The position numbers and the translations under genes were made by a program. A stretch of DNA of 64,000 bases from Sporosarcina ureae DSM 2281 (GTDB lineage Bacteria > Bacillota > Bacilli > Bacillales_A > Planococcaceae): assembly GCF_000425545.1 (NCBI RefSeq), contig NZ_AUDQ01000003.1, positions 174,695-238,694 on the forward strand, given 5' to 3'. The notes under the pieces are model-generated. The model was not told the origin of the DNA. It was given only the letters and a program-made list of their open reading frames with translations, and ran no database searches. Shown one piece after another: positions 54,988 to 63,776 of this stretch; position 1 is the stretch's first letter; each line of letters opens with the position of its first letter.

Positions 54988-56265
54988 TTACACCTCCAGT
55001 TCAATCATGAATTCTCGGAATGTTTGTTCCTGTTCATTTTGATTTTCATGTTGTTTTGCAGCTTGATCTTTTTGTTGCTGATTTTGCTTATTGAATGCCT
55101 GTTCTCGATCACTCTTTGACGGATCTTGTAACGTTTGTGATAAATCGATTCGCTCTACTTGTAAGTTCTGTTGATTGAAGGCATGTCGCAACTGATGCAT
55201 TTGGCTGTCGAGCATTTCACGTGCCATCGCAGTGGATGCTAAGATTCTCGCAGTCATTACACCATTCACTTCCAGCAATTCAATCCGGACTTGCCCGAGA
55301 TGTTCTGGGTACAGCTTGATTGAAATACGGTTCATTCCATTCGTCTGACCAAAATTTGCTCGATTTAGCACAGCTTGGAATTCACGCATCAAAGCTTCAC
55401 TTCGACTTTCCGGAACTTTCTCTGAAGCGTTCATTTGGAATACCGGCGTTGTACCAGTCTGTGAAGCGATTGAAACCGGAGCTACTGTTTCACTAGGCCT
55501 CGACTGTTGATCTTGTTGCATTGTGTCTGCGGAAGATTGTTCTGTCATGAACCGAATGATATGTTGCATAGCCGGTGGAATTTTTAGAGGTTGTACGGTC
55601 GTTTGTTCCAGTTGACTTGAAAATTGTGAAAGAATCGGCTGAATCGTTTTCACGAGATCTTCTTGTTTTGTATATAAATCCATTTCGGGTGCTGCTAATT
55701 CAATTGCTTTAAGTAATACCATCAATTCCACTGAGTCTTTAGGTGGTATGTTCTCTATAGCAGCTTGAATTTTTTCAGTAGGTAATTTCTGTAAAACATC
55801 GAGCGCGAACCAAATATCTTCTGTTGCGGCCATCTGATCCAGTTGTTCTTTGGACATACCGGCATCTTCTAGGACGTTTGTAATTGTTTCTATTAGTTTA
55901 TCAGGTTTTTCACTAATAATATGTGCTAATTGTTGCAGACTAGGTAATTTCTCTAAGTTTGATAGATCAGTTAACTTAACTGGAGTATTTTGTAGCATCC
56001 CTGTTTCTTTTACTAATTGGGCAATAGCTGGAGATTTAACAGACTGCTCTAGCTCTCCCAAAGAATCAGCGTTAAGAACTTCACCGAGTAGTTTAGTTAA
56101 CTCTTGATCCACACCTTTTATTTGCGACTTAACAGGAACAGCACTAGCAGACAGGTGATTCTGAAACACTTCCCCAAATCGCTCTCCTTCAATAGTTGCT
56201 GTTGAAGTGGATGATTTCATAAGTATGCTTGGCGAACCTACATTCTTTAGTAGCCCTAAATTCAC
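54988..56265 (-). CDS. fliK: Flagellar hook-length control protein FliK
   Basis: FliK measures hook length and triggers the FlhB substrate switch. The 425-aa protein has a divergent, largely helical N-terminal half, a glutamine/serine-rich middle and the conserved Flg_hook domain near the end: ISIKLYPEHLGQVRIELLEVNGVMTARILAST (residues about 315-346). A glutamine-rich tail (KQNQQQKDQAAKQHENQNEQEQ) follows. The frame extends upstream, but GTG at 56265 follows GGGAGGTGG and is the credible start. Confidence 0.88.
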   Translation of the reverse strand: MNLGLLKNVGSPSILMKSSTSTATIEGERFGEVFQNHLSASAVPVKSQIKGVDQELTKLLGEVLNADSLGELEQSVKSPAIAQLVKETGMLQNTPVKLTDLSNLEKLPSLQQLAHIISEKPDKLIETITNVLEDAGMSKEQLDQMAATEDIWFALDVLQKLPTEKIQAAIENIPPKDSVELMVLLKAIELAAPEMDLYTKQEDLVKTIQPILSQFSSQLEQTTVQPLKIPPAMQHIIRFMTEQSSADTMQQDQQSRPSETVAPVSIASQTGTTPVFQMNASEKVPESRSEALMREFQAVLNRANFGQTNGMNRISIKLYPEHLGQVRIELLEVNGVMTARILASTAMAREMLDSQMHQLRHAFNQQNLQVERIDLSQTLQDPSKSDREQAFNKQNQQQKDQAAKQHENQNEQEQTFREFMIELEV

Positions 56266-56293
56266 TTTTCCACCTCCCTCAATTACTATTATA

Positions 56294-56905
56294 CTACTTT
56301 GTAAGCATAGAAGTATATTTAGCAGCATCTTCAGGGGACATTTTCTCTAGTATAGCTGCTAAAGTAGCGGGCTTTAGACTAGATAATATTTGAACAGCTT
56401 CCGCGTCTCCCATTTTTGTAATGACAGGAGCTGAAGATTTAGCCGACATTTGCTCATACGTCGTGATAATTTCTTTAAAATCACGCTTCGATTCACTTTG
56501 CGCAAGTTTTAATTTCTCGATTTCTTCATTCAGCTTTTCTTTCTCGATCACAAGTGTTTCATTCGAATCTTTTACTTGTGTGAGCTCATCTTGAACTTCA
56601 AATAATTGCGCTTCTTTTTCTTGAATCTCCGCTTGAAGAGAAATGACTCGTTCTTCCAGTATTAGATCACCCTCGATCTTTTCATCAGGTGTTTTTTGTT
56701 CAAGAAATGGAACTTTTGATGTCCACTCTTTCGCCTCATCAAAGACGTTTACATCGGCTACTTTGGCTATAATTAGAACAACAGCCGTCGTGAACATAAG
56801 AGGGATGATAATCCATGCGAGCAATATTTGGAAAAAGCCAATAGACTTTTTACTTTGCCTGTCCATTGATTCTCCAACCTCTTTTTTCTTATTTAATTTA
56901 GCCAC
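56294..56905 (-). CDS. ylxF: YlxF / MotE-like flagellar protein
   Basis: This is a 203-aa protein with one membrane helix (FFQILLAWIIIPLMFTTAVVLIIA, about 25-48), a long coiled coil (about 80-150) and the MgtE_N/MotE-like end (TKMGDAEAVQILSSLKPATLAAILEKMSPEDAAKYTSML). It occupies the YlxF position between fliJ and fliK. MotE-type proteins are proposed stator or FliK-partner chaperones; the function in bacilli is not settled. The start GTG at 56905 follows AGGTGG; an ATG 13 codons in is an alternative. Confidence 0.82.
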   Translation of the reverse strand: MAKLNKKKEVGESMDRQSKKSIGFFQILLAWIIIPLMFTTAVVLIIAKVADVNVFDEAKEWTSKVPFLEQKTPDEKIEGDLILEERVISLQAEIQEKEAQLFEVQDELTQVKDSNETLVIEKEKLNEEIEKLKLAQSESKRDFKEIITTYEQMSAKSSAPVITKMGDAEAVQILSSLKPATLAAILEKMSPEDAAKYTSMLTK

Positions 56906-56906
56906 T

Positions 56907-57359
56907 TTACCACCTATCTTCTCTTGAACGAAACTTCATTGTCGATAGTTCGTCAATGCGATTTGTCTCTACGTGTTCCATCTCGACATTATGTTGTTGT
57001 TTCCCGATTTCTTTCATTTTCTCAAACTTCTTCACTTCGATATTTTTCTCGAGCAATTGAGATTCATACCAATTCATTTTCGAACGAGACTTCATCACTT
57101 CTTGCTGAATATGATCAATCGATAGGTCAAGTGTGTTAATGAATCGGGAGTAGCTGTGCAAATCATCAATGGAAAAACCTGTAGTCATCCGTTGCTGCTG
57201 TTCTTCCAAGATATTTTCCTTCTTTTTCATCTGGTCATACAGTTGCGTTGCAATTTTTTCAAATTCTTCAATCGCTTCTTTATAAGCCATTTCTGTTTCA
57301 TCACGTTCTTGTTCACGTAAATTCAGCACTTTATCAAAACGATAATAGAAAGTAGTCAT
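56907..57359 (-). CDS. fliJ: Flagellar export chaperone FliJ
   Basis: FliJ is the coiled-coil stalk of the export ATPase, contacting FliI and FlhA. The 150-aa protein is almost wholly alpha-helical and charged: FYYRFDKVLNLREQERDETEMAYKEAIEEFEK at the start is typical of FliJ, and a long coiled coil continues to ERNRIDELST-like residues. The start ATG follows GGAGGAG and overlaps the fliI stop by four bases. Confidence 0.9.
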   Translation of the reverse strand: MTTFYYRFDKVLNLREQERDETEMAYKEAIEEFEKIATQLYDQMKKKENILEEQQQRMTTGFSIDDLHSYSRFINTLDLSIDHIQQEVMKSRSKMNWYESQLLEKNIEVKKFEKMKEIGKQQHNVEMEHVETNRIDELSTMKFRSREDRW

Positions 57360-58696
57360 CTGCGCTCTCCTCCTCCAGAAGCTAACGCGATCATTTCATT
57401 TACCGTATCTTCCAATTGAATATTCTCGTTAAATTTTTGTTTTAGAAAATCGGTAATGATCGGTTCATATTCAATTGCTTCGTCAATTTCACGTGACGTC
57501 CCTTTTTTATATGCACCAATATTAATCAAATCCTCAGATTTATCGTAGGCATAATACAGTTCGCGTAATTTTGCGGCTGCTTTCAAATGTTCAGGATCTG
57601 CTATATGATTCATCAGACGACTAACACTTTTCAAAATATTAATCGCGGGGTACTGACCCTTATTGGCAAGCGTACGGTCCAAGACTATATGACCGTCGAG
57701 AATTCCTCGAACAGCATCCGCTATCGGCTCATTCATATCGTCACCATCAACCAGCACGGTGTAAAACGCGGTAATAGCACCTTTTTCATTAGTACCACTA
57801 CGTTCCAAAAGCTTAGGTAAAATAGCGAAAACGGAAGGTGTGTATCCCCGTGTTGCAGGCGGTTCCCCGACCGCTAGACCAATTTCACGCTGCGCCATAG
57901 CTACACGTGTGACTGAGTCCATCATCAACATGACATTCAGCCCTTTATCCCGGAAGTACTCAGCAATCGCTGTCGCTGTCATAGCGCCTTTAATTCGCAT
58001 AAGTGCTGGCTGATCTGAAGTGGCGGCGACTACAATTGTTTTCTTTAAACCTTCTGGCCCCAGATCTCTGTCGATAAACTCACGAACTTCACGACCACGT
58101 TCTCCTATAAGTGCAATCACGTTGATATCCGCTTCCGTATTACGGGCGATCATCCCGAGCAATGTACTTTTGCCGACACCGGAACCTGCGAAAATCCCTA
58201 CACGTTGACCGCTGCCTACCGTTAACATCCCATCGATTGCTTTTACTCCTACAGCTAACTTGTCGTTAATAGTAGGACGTGTCAAAACGTTTGGTGGACT
58301 GTTTTCTGTGCGAACAGTTGCCAAACCTTTAGGCAATGGACTTGAGTCAATAGGTCTTCCTAAAGAATCCAGGACTTGTCCTAGTAAATTCATACCGACT
58401 TTTACTTCAAGAGGCTTGCCCAGCGTTTCGACTAGACAGCCACTTGAAATATTGCGAATATCTGTGTAAGGCATTAGCATAACAATTTCTTCTCTAAACC
58501 CTACGACTTCTGCTTGAATGAGGGAACGTCCCCCTTCCGGAATGTTCAAATGGATGAAACATACATCCCCAATCGATGACTCAGGACCTTCTGATTCTAT
58601 AAGCAATCCAACAACCCGTATTACTCGACCATACTTTTTCAGTGTGTTGATATTTGGGATAATCGGAATTAGATCTTCAGCTTTTTTCAAATTCAC
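57356..58696 (-). CDS. fliI: Flagellar export ATPase FliI
   Basis: FliI is the F1-like ATPase that energises flagellar protein export. The 446 aa have an N-terminal beta barrel, Walker A GIFAGSGVGKSTLLG (about 165-179), VIALIGERGREVREF, Walker B in LNVMLMMDSVTR and the EIDEAIEY region of the C-terminal domain. The frame is open 33 codons upstream into fliH, but GTG at 58696, with GGAAG at 7 bases, gives a family-length protein. It overlaps the fliH stop by four bases. Confidence 0.94.
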   Translation of the reverse strand: MNLKKAEDLIPIIPNINTLKKYGRVIRVVGLLIESEGPESSIGDVCFIHLNIPEGGRSLIQAEVVGFREEIVMLMPYTDIRNISSGCLVETLGKPLEVKVGMNLLGQVLDSLGRPIDSSPLPKGLATVRTENSPPNVLTRPTINDKLAVGVKAIDGMLTVGSGQRVGIFAGSGVGKSTLLGMIARNTEADINVIALIGERGREVREFIDRDLGPEGLKKTIVVAATSDQPALMRIKGAMTATAIAEYFRDKGLNVMLMMDSVTRVAMAQREIGLAVGEPPATRGYTPSVFAILPKLLERSGTNEKGAITAFYTVLVDGDDMNEPIADAVRGILDGHIVLDRTLANKGQYPAINILKSVSRLMNHIADPEHLKAAAKLRELYYAYDKSEDLINIGAYKKGTSREIDEAIEYEPIITDFLKQKFNENIQLEDTVNEMIALASGGGERR

Positions 58697-59475
58697 ACAC
58701 CATCTTCCATGATTTTCACCAATTGTTCTTTCAGTTCGTTCAGTTGCTCGTCTACACTCACTACGATTCGGCCATGGTTCGTTTCGATAAAGCAATCTGT
58801 TGCACTGAAATCTTCATTGACGAAAATAAGGAATGGAGTTTCGGGTGGAAAGATCGAAGCAAGCTCAGAGCGATGTGTCGTTACCATTTTAAACTGTTCA
58901 ATTGAGACGAACAGTTTTATCTCTTTGCTATCTTGCGCTTCCTTAATTCCTTTCCGCACGATCGATAAATATGTCTCATCGTCTTCTTCTATCACTTTAT
59001 TAATAATCCGTTCCGCCGAGCTCATACCGATATCCAAAATCACTCGTTCTTGATTGATTAAATATTGCGTAGCGTTCTCGTAAGATAATGTAGTAGTTTC
59101 GTTCGCAGCCTCTATCATTTCACGCATTTCCGCCATAGCTTTATTCCGTCCATCATCGAATCCAACTTGAAATCCCTCGTCATATGCTCGTTGCTGTAAT
59201 TCTTCTTTTTCCCTTGCCCAAGCTGCATGCATTGATTCGATATCCGCTGCCGCTTGTTCCAATCGCTGTTTTATTTCGGCATCTACAATGTTTTTACGTT
59301 GCTCCATCTCCTGTAACAAGCGATTGCGTTCCATGAACATCATGCCTGTACTAACCGGCTCTTCCGCTTCTTCTTCAGGTTCCAATGATTGCAAATTACG
59401 TATCGAAATTGCTTTTGTGGGACGTTGATTCATTACAGTTCGCTCGGACCGAAACAAATTAGACAATGATGTCAT
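58693..59475 (-). CDS. fliH: Flagellar assembly protein FliH
   Basis: FliH is the peripheral stalk and negative regulator of FliI. The roughly 260-aa protein has a charged helical N-terminal region (EEEAEEPVSTGMMFMERNRLLQEMEQR), a glycine-containing helix (YDEGFQVGFDDGRNKAM, the GxxxG-type repeat of the family) and a V-ATPase subunit E-like C-terminus (ILDIGMSSAERIINKVIEEDDETYL). The start is uncertain between GTG 59487, ATG 59475 and a nearby TTG, because the ribosome-binding site overlaps the fliG end. Confidence 0.88.
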   Translation of the reverse strand: MTSLSNLFRSERTVMNQRPTKAISIRNLQSLEPEEEAEEPVSTGMMFMERNRLLQEMEQRKNIVDAEIKQRLEQAAADIESMHAAWAREKEELQQRAYDEGFQVGFDDGRNKAMAEMREMIEAANETTTLSYENATQYLINQERVILDIGMSSAERIINKVIEEDDETYLSIVRKGIKEAQDSKEIKLFVSIEQFKMVTTHRSELASIFPPETPFLIFVNEDFSATDCFIETNHGRIVVSVDEQLNELKEQLVKIMEDGV

Positions 59476-60472
59476 CTCCTCCACCACGCGCTATGATAAT
59501 CTCGCCTGCATCTTCAAGCCTGCGGATGATTCCTACAATGCGGGATTGTGCTTCTTCCACGTCACGAAGTCGTACGGGTCCCATTACATCCATTTCTTCC
59601 CTGAATGACTCTGCCATTCGTTGTGACATGTTCTTGAATAAGATATCTTTTACTTCTTCACTAGATACTTTCATCGCTAAAATCAAATCTTCATTTTCAC
59701 AATCACGGATGACACGTTGAATTGAGCGGTTATCCAATGTAATAATATCTTCGAAAACAAACATTCTTTTACGAATCTCTTCGGCAAGCTCAGGATCTTG
59801 AATTTCAAGAGCATCCAGAATTGTTTTCTCCGTCGAACGATCTACACCATTCAATACTTCAACGACCGCGTCTACACCGCCTGTTTCAGTAAAGTCTTGG
59901 GTAACAGTAGATGATAGTTTTCGTTCAAGTACTGCTTCTATCTCACTGATTACTTCAGGCGAGGTCGATTCCATTGTCGCTATTCGTTTTGCGATATCCG
60001 CTTGCATTTCTTGCGGAAGCTGTGACAGGATTAATCCTGCCTGCTCCGCTTCCAAATATGACAAAATTAAAGCAATTGTCTGCGGGTGTTCATTTTGGAT
60101 AAAGTTTAGTATTTGTGATGGCTCTGCGCGTCTTGCAAAATCGAACGGTCGCACTTGAAGTGAAGATGTTAGACGGTTAATAATGGCTTGGGCATGGTCT
60201 TTTCCAAGTGCTTTTTCAAGTACTGTTTTGGCATAGCCAATACCACCTTGAGAAATATAGTCCTGCGCGAGAGCAATATTATGAAATTCTTCAATAATCT
60301 CTTCCTTTACAGAGGACTCTACTTTTTTCACACCCGAAATCTCCAACGTCAGTTGCTCAATCTCTTCTTCATTCAAATGCTTATAGATTGAAGCTGAAAC
60401 TTCAGGACCCAAAGAGATAAGCAAAAGAGCAGCTTTTTGTTTTCCTGACATGTCTTTATCTTTCTTAACCAA
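59459..60472 (-). CDS. fliG: Flagellar motor switch protein FliG
   Basis: FliG is the C-ring protein that contacts stators and generates torque. The 337 aa have an N-terminal FliF-binding domain (GKQKAALLLISLGPEVSASIYKHL), the middle EHPQTIALILSYLEAEQAG motif (about residue 130) and the C-terminal charged torque helix (DNRSIQRVIRDCENEDLILAMK). The start is TTG at 60472, preceded by GGAGGGG. It lies 13 bases after fliF. Confidence 0.95.
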   Translation of the reverse strand: MVKKDKDMSGKQKAALLLISLGPEVSASIYKHLNEEEIEQLTLEISGVKKVESSVKEEIIEEFHNIALAQDYISQGGIGYAKTVLEKALGKDHAQAIINRLTSSLQVRPFDFARRAEPSQILNFIQNEHPQTIALILSYLEAEQAGLILSQLPQEMQADIAKRIATMESTSPEVISEIEAVLERKLSSTVTQDFTETGGVDAVVEVLNGVDRSTEKTILDALEIQDPELAEEIRKRMFVFEDIITLDNRSIQRVIRDCENEDLILAMKVSSEEVKDILFKNMSQRMAESFREEMDVMGPVRLRDVEEAQSRIVGIIRRLEDAGEIIIARGGGDDIIV

Positions 60473-60485
60473 CTAAACCCCTCCG

Positions 60486-62087
60486 TTACTCCTTGGTGAT
60501 CCATGTTCGCAATAATTTCGCAAATTCTTCCGGTTTATCTTTAGCCATCTTTTCTAGCTGTTTTCTGCGTGCTGTCGCTTCTGTCTCTTGTTCCAAGTTA
60601 ATGTCATCGACCTGTACTGAATCTAATTGAGTCTGAGCATGTTCCTCAGCTAACTCTTCTTCCATTTCTGCTTCATTACGTCTCTTGCGCAAGAACAGTA
60701 CAACCAGAACAATAATTGCGAGTAGCAATACACCGCCAATCAAATATACCCACCAAGGGATGTTTGTCTTAGCATCTTCAAAGATCACATTTTTCCCTTT
60801 TAATGGCTGAACGGAAACCGCAATTTTCTCGGCTAGTATTTCTTCTGTTAATTCTCCAGCTACTTCTGTATCCAATGAAGTACGTACAATGGTCTCTAAA
60901 ATACGTTCAACATCCTGTCGTACTTCAGGTGCCAATGAAGTTGGATCGTCCGCAGTAGGAGGTTCAATCATCACTTGAATACCGATGTTACTAATTTTGT
61001 ATGGGCTCTCTACTATATCTTTTCTAATTCTATTTACTTCATTATTAATCGTTTCTTCGAGCCGTTCGTAATCTCCGTCTCCGCCTTCACCTTCAACGTA
61101 GGTAGTACGATTATCAGTCGGATCCTCTCCTTCAGGTGTACCGCCCACTGCCGGGTTCGTACCTGAGAATGATTCCGTTATCCGTTGCACGCTTAATGCA
61201 ATACCTTCCATGTTCTCCGGATCTACAGGTGTAACCAGATTCTCTTCACGTTGTTCTTTCTTAAAGTCGATATCTGTCGTAACGGATACAACTACTTTAT
61301 CTTGTCCCATCAACGTACCGAGCATCATTTGAACTTGTCGTTGCAAGTCGCGTTCAATGGTTTTTTTCACACCCATTTGATCAGTCACACTTGCTCCATA
61401 AGAATTTCCTGAATCTTTTAGATCAAAGTACTCAAAATATTGGTTCTGGATGACGATATTTTCATTAGATAGATTAGGCAAGCTTTTTGAGACTAGATTA
61501 TAAAGTGATGTGATTTGTTGTTCTGAAAAGCTTTGTCCGGGATTTGTCTTCAACATAATCGCTGCACTAGCTTCTGAGGTCGTGTCATTTACAAAAATAC
61601 CCTCTGTCGGTAATGTAAGCATCACTTTTGCGTCCTTAATACCTTCTATACCCTTTATTAGATTAGCTAATTCTGTTTGCATCGCAGCGAGCTTAATCAT
61701 ATTAAATTCATTATCCGTAGTACCAAAGCCAGCATTATCCGAGAAGAATGAATAATCGATCAGACCGGAATCCGGGAAACCTTCAGCCGCTAGCGATACA
61801 CGTAGATTATCCAATTGTTTTTCAGGCACTGATATTGCAGTACCTCCTGGCTCCACTAGATAAGGTACCCCCTGACCATCCAGGACTTCTTTTATCCGTC
61901 CAATTTCAGATGGTGACACTTCTGAATAAAGCGTTACATATGTAGTGCGCGACATAGTCACTGTTAAAAAAACCGCCAATATAATCATGCCGGCCGTTGT
62001 CGCTATATAAATAGTTTTTTGGTTTTTTGTTCGACTCTCCCAGAAAGCTTTGAGATCCGCTCTGAGCTTTGTCAATCTTTCTTTCAT
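60486..62087 (-). CDS. fliF: Flagellar MS-ring protein FliF
   Basis: FliF forms the MS ring, the membrane platform of the basal body. The 533 aa have an N-terminal membrane helix (IYIATTAGMIILAVFLTVTM), periplasmic YscJ/FliF-type domains (SPSEIGRIKEVLDGQGVPYLVEPGG; LPTEGIF), a disordered glycine-rich linker and a C-terminal membrane helix (WWVYLIGGVLLLAIIVLVVLF, about 425) before the FliG-binding tail. The frame opens 12 codons upstream; the ATG at 62087 with GGGGGAT is the better start. Confidence 0.94.
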   Translation of the reverse strand: MKERLTKLRADLKAFWESRTKNQKTIYIATTAGMIILAVFLTVTMSRTTYVTLYSEVSPSEIGRIKEVLDGQGVPYLVEPGGTAISVPEKQLDNLRVSLAAEGFPDSGLIDYSFFSDNAGFGTTDNEFNMIKLAAMQTELANLIKGIEGIKDAKVMLTLPTEGIFVNDTTSEASAAIMLKTNPGQSFSEQQITSLYNLVSKSLPNLSNENIVIQNQYFEYFDLKDSGNSYGASVTDQMGVKKTIERDLQRQVQMMLGTLMGQDKVVVSVTTDIDFKKEQREENLVTPVDPENMEGIALSVQRITESFSGTNPAVGGTPEGEDPTDNRTTYVEGEGGDGDYERLEETINNEVNRIRKDIVESPYKISNIGIQVMIEPPTADDPTSLAPEVRQDVERILETIVRTSLDTEVAGELTEEILAEKIAVSVQPLKGKNVIFEDAKTNIPWWVYLIGGVLLLAIIVLVVLFLRKRRNEAEMEEELAEEHAQTQLDSVQVDDINLEQETEATARRKQLEKMAKDKPEEFAKLLRTWITKE

Positions 62088-62147
62088 TCTAATCCCCCGG
62101 TCAGCCTCACTAGGTTTGATCACTTTCCGCCTAGTGCTTTCTATCTG

Positions 62148-62456
62148 TTAGACAGGCATTCTAATGATTTCTTGGTATGCTTCTACCACTTTATTGCGCA
62201 TTTCTACTGTTGCATTTAAAGCAACACTTGCTTTTTGTGCCGAGATCATCACATTATGCAAATCGACATCTTCACCTTTGACAAGTTTCGTCGTCATAGT
62301 ATCTGAGACCTTTTGAGTTTGATCTACTTGATGAATCGCATTGTTTAACATTGCTGAGAAATTCTGCTGGGCTTCAAAAGGTGTTCTTTGGGTTTTCACT
62401 TCAGGTTGCTGAATCGACATGGCGGGCATAGCCCCTGTAATTGATTGTAAGGCCAT
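62148..62456 (-). CDS. fliE: Flagellar hook-basal body protein FliE
   Basis: FliE joins the MS ring/export gate to the proximal rod. The 102-aa protein has the typical C-terminal region VDLHNVMISAQKASVALNATVEMRNKVVEAYQEIIRMPV, which forms the rod-joining helices, and a flexible N-terminus. The start ATG follows AGGAGTG. It lies between flgC and fliF in the standard order. Confidence 0.95.
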   Translation of the reverse strand: MALQSITGAMPAMSIQQPEVKTQRTPFEAQQNFSAMLNNAIHQVDQTQKVSDTMTTKLVKGEDVDLHNVMISAQKASVALNATVEMRNKVVEAYQEIIRMPV

Positions 62457-62487
62457 CTAGTTCACTCCTATTTAAATTAGTGCTACT

Positions 62488-62949
62488 TTATCTTCCAATC
62501 TCTAATGCTTTCATCAACATAGATTTATTTGCATTTAACGTGGTTACATTCGCTTCATACGATCTCGTTGCAGACATTAAATCAATCATTTCACGCAAAG
62601 GATCGATATTTGGCATTTCTACATAACCTTCTTCATTCGCATCTGGATGAGAGGGATCAAATACCAATTTGAACGGCGTCTCCAGATCTTCCTTCACACG
62701 TGTTACAACCACTCCATTTCCTGCGTTACCGTGTGAGTGAACTCCTTTTGCAGCTTGCAAGAATGAAGAAAACTGTCCTTCTTTCGGTTGTAAAGTGACA
62801 GTTTTCCTTCTATACGGTTGCCAGTCGCCATCAACTTGCTTTCCTCGAGTTGAATCGACATTGGCCATATTGGAAGATATGACATCCATACGTAGGCGTT
62901 GAGCAGTTAATGCAGAAGCCGATACGTTCAGACTATGAAATATACTCAT
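62488..62949 (-). CDS. flgC: Flagellar basal-body rod protein FlgC
   Basis: FlgC is a proximal rod subunit. The 153 aa start MSIFHSLNVSASALTAQRLRMDVISSNMANVDSTR, the rod-protein N-terminal motif, and end with the C-terminal counterpart YVEMPNIDPLREMIDLMSATRSYEANVTTLNANKSMLMKALEIG. A TTG two codons upstream is possible, but GGAGG spacing favours the ATG at 62949. It starts 2 bases after the flgB stop. Confidence 0.95.
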   Translation of the reverse strand: MSIFHSLNVSASALTAQRLRMDVISSNMANVDSTRGKQVDGDWQPYRRKTVTLQPKEGQFSSFLQAAKGVHSHGNAGNGVVVTRVKEDLETPFKLVFDPSHPDANEEGYVEMPNIDPLREMIDLMSATRSYEANVTTLNANKSMLMKALEIGR

Positions 62950-62951
62950 AA

Positions 62952-63341
62952 TCAACGTCCTCCTTTTATAACACTTTGTAGAGAATTAAATTTCCCATTT
63001 AATCGTTCTATTAAAGCGGAGTTATATATTTGATTGGCAGCTAAATCCGCTTGTTCTTTATCCATATCAACACCATTGCGATCTTGTCGATAACGCAAAT
63101 TAGATATATCAAATGTTTTACTTGTCGTGGAATGCATAAAGTCTACATGCCTCGAGTCAGTCTTGTACGCTTCTAGACCCTTACTTTTCTCATTAGAAAA
63201 CACTTCTTTAAAATTGACATTCTTAGTTTTATAGTTAGGTGTGTCTATATTTGCTATATTTTGCGAAATTGCTTTACCTTTCGCAGATGAATAATTCAAT
63301 CCTTTTTCAAGCAGGTTGATGGTACCACTATAAATCTCCAT
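62952..63341 (-). CDS. flgB: Flagellar basal-body rod protein FlgB
   Basis: FlgB is the first gene of the fla/che operon and a proximal rod subunit. The 129 aa begin EIYSGTINLLEKGLNYSSAKGKAISQNIANIDTPNYKTKNVNF, the flg_bb_rod motif, and end in the conserved QIYNSALIERLNGKFNSLQSVIKG. The start ATG follows AAGGTGGGG. Two tandem promoters lie upstream. In B. subtilis clpYQ-codY precede it; here the upstream neighbour in the window is an IS21-type element. Confidence 0.95.
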   Translation of the reverse strand: MEIYSGTINLLEKGLNYSSAKGKAISQNIANIDTPNYKTKNVNFKEVFSNEKSKGLEAYKTDSRHVDFMHSTTSKTFDISNLRYRQDRNGVDMDKEQADLAANQIYNSALIERLNGKFNSLQSVIKGGR

Positions 63342-63405
63342 CGTTTCCCCACCTTTCCCTCATTTAATCCATTTTTCGCGGTTTTTCTTAAAAAATTCTT
63401 AGGTC

Positions 63406-63434
63406 ATACTACTCTTTAATACTATTTTTGTCTA
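63406..63434 (-). promoter_or_regulatory. Proximal fla/che promoter candidate
   Basis: On the minus strand, TAGACA (63429-63434), a 17-base spacer and TAGTAT (63406-63411) match the sigma-A consensus at 5 of 6 and 4 of 6 positions. It lies 65 bases before flgB. Confidence 0.5.
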
Positions 63435-63465
63435 AATAGGTCGTTTTTTAGTATTCTATTACTCT

Positions 63466-63495
63466 ATTGTAGCTGAGACTAATGATTTTTGTCCA
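63466..63495 (-). promoter_or_regulatory. Distal fla/che promoter candidate
   Basis: On the minus strand, TGGACA (63490-63495), an 18-base spacer and TACAAT (63466-63471) make a good sigma-A match. It lies about 60 bases upstream of the proximal promoter. Confidence 0.6.
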
Positions 63496-63681
63496 ATGTT
63501 TTCTAAATAAAAATATAGTATAAAATAACCACCACCAGTTATTCAGAGTATTCTATACATTAACGCTAATTACTTAGTATCATATAAGTTTATTTATTAT
63601 GTAATGAATAAGGACTCCTTTTATTTTAATATGAGTAATTTACTCACAAATTAATAGGTAGTTGTAAACGTTAAACTAGAT

Positions 63682-63723
63682 TCAACAGCTTTCAACAAAT
63701 AAGAATCAACAGTTTTCCACAAA
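63682..63723 (+). repeat. Tandem terminal repeats of the IS21 element
   Basis: Two 18-base direct copies (63682-63699 and 63706-63723) differ at two positions and are spaced by one helical double-turn-like period of 24 bases. They probably bind the transposase at the left end. Confidence 0.7.
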
Positions 63724-63776
63724 AAAATCTACTTTCTATATACTGAAGCTAGTCTATAGAAAGAGAGGTATAGGAA

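Larger units (their letters stand above)
63342..63662. other. AT-rich region between flgB and the IS21 element
   Basis: This gene-free, very AT-rich stretch holds two candidate promoters for the fla/che operon (63406-63434 and 63466-63495). Beyond those I see only a short palindrome (GAGTAATTTACTC near 63631) and no reading frame of note. It ends where the IS21 left end seems to begin, near the TGTAAACG at 63663. Confidence 0.6.

Noticed and set aside
63380..63400. Possible CodY box (AATTTT...GAAAA) upstream of flgB
   Set aside because: About five mismatches to the 15-base consensus in an AT-rich region where such matches arise easily.
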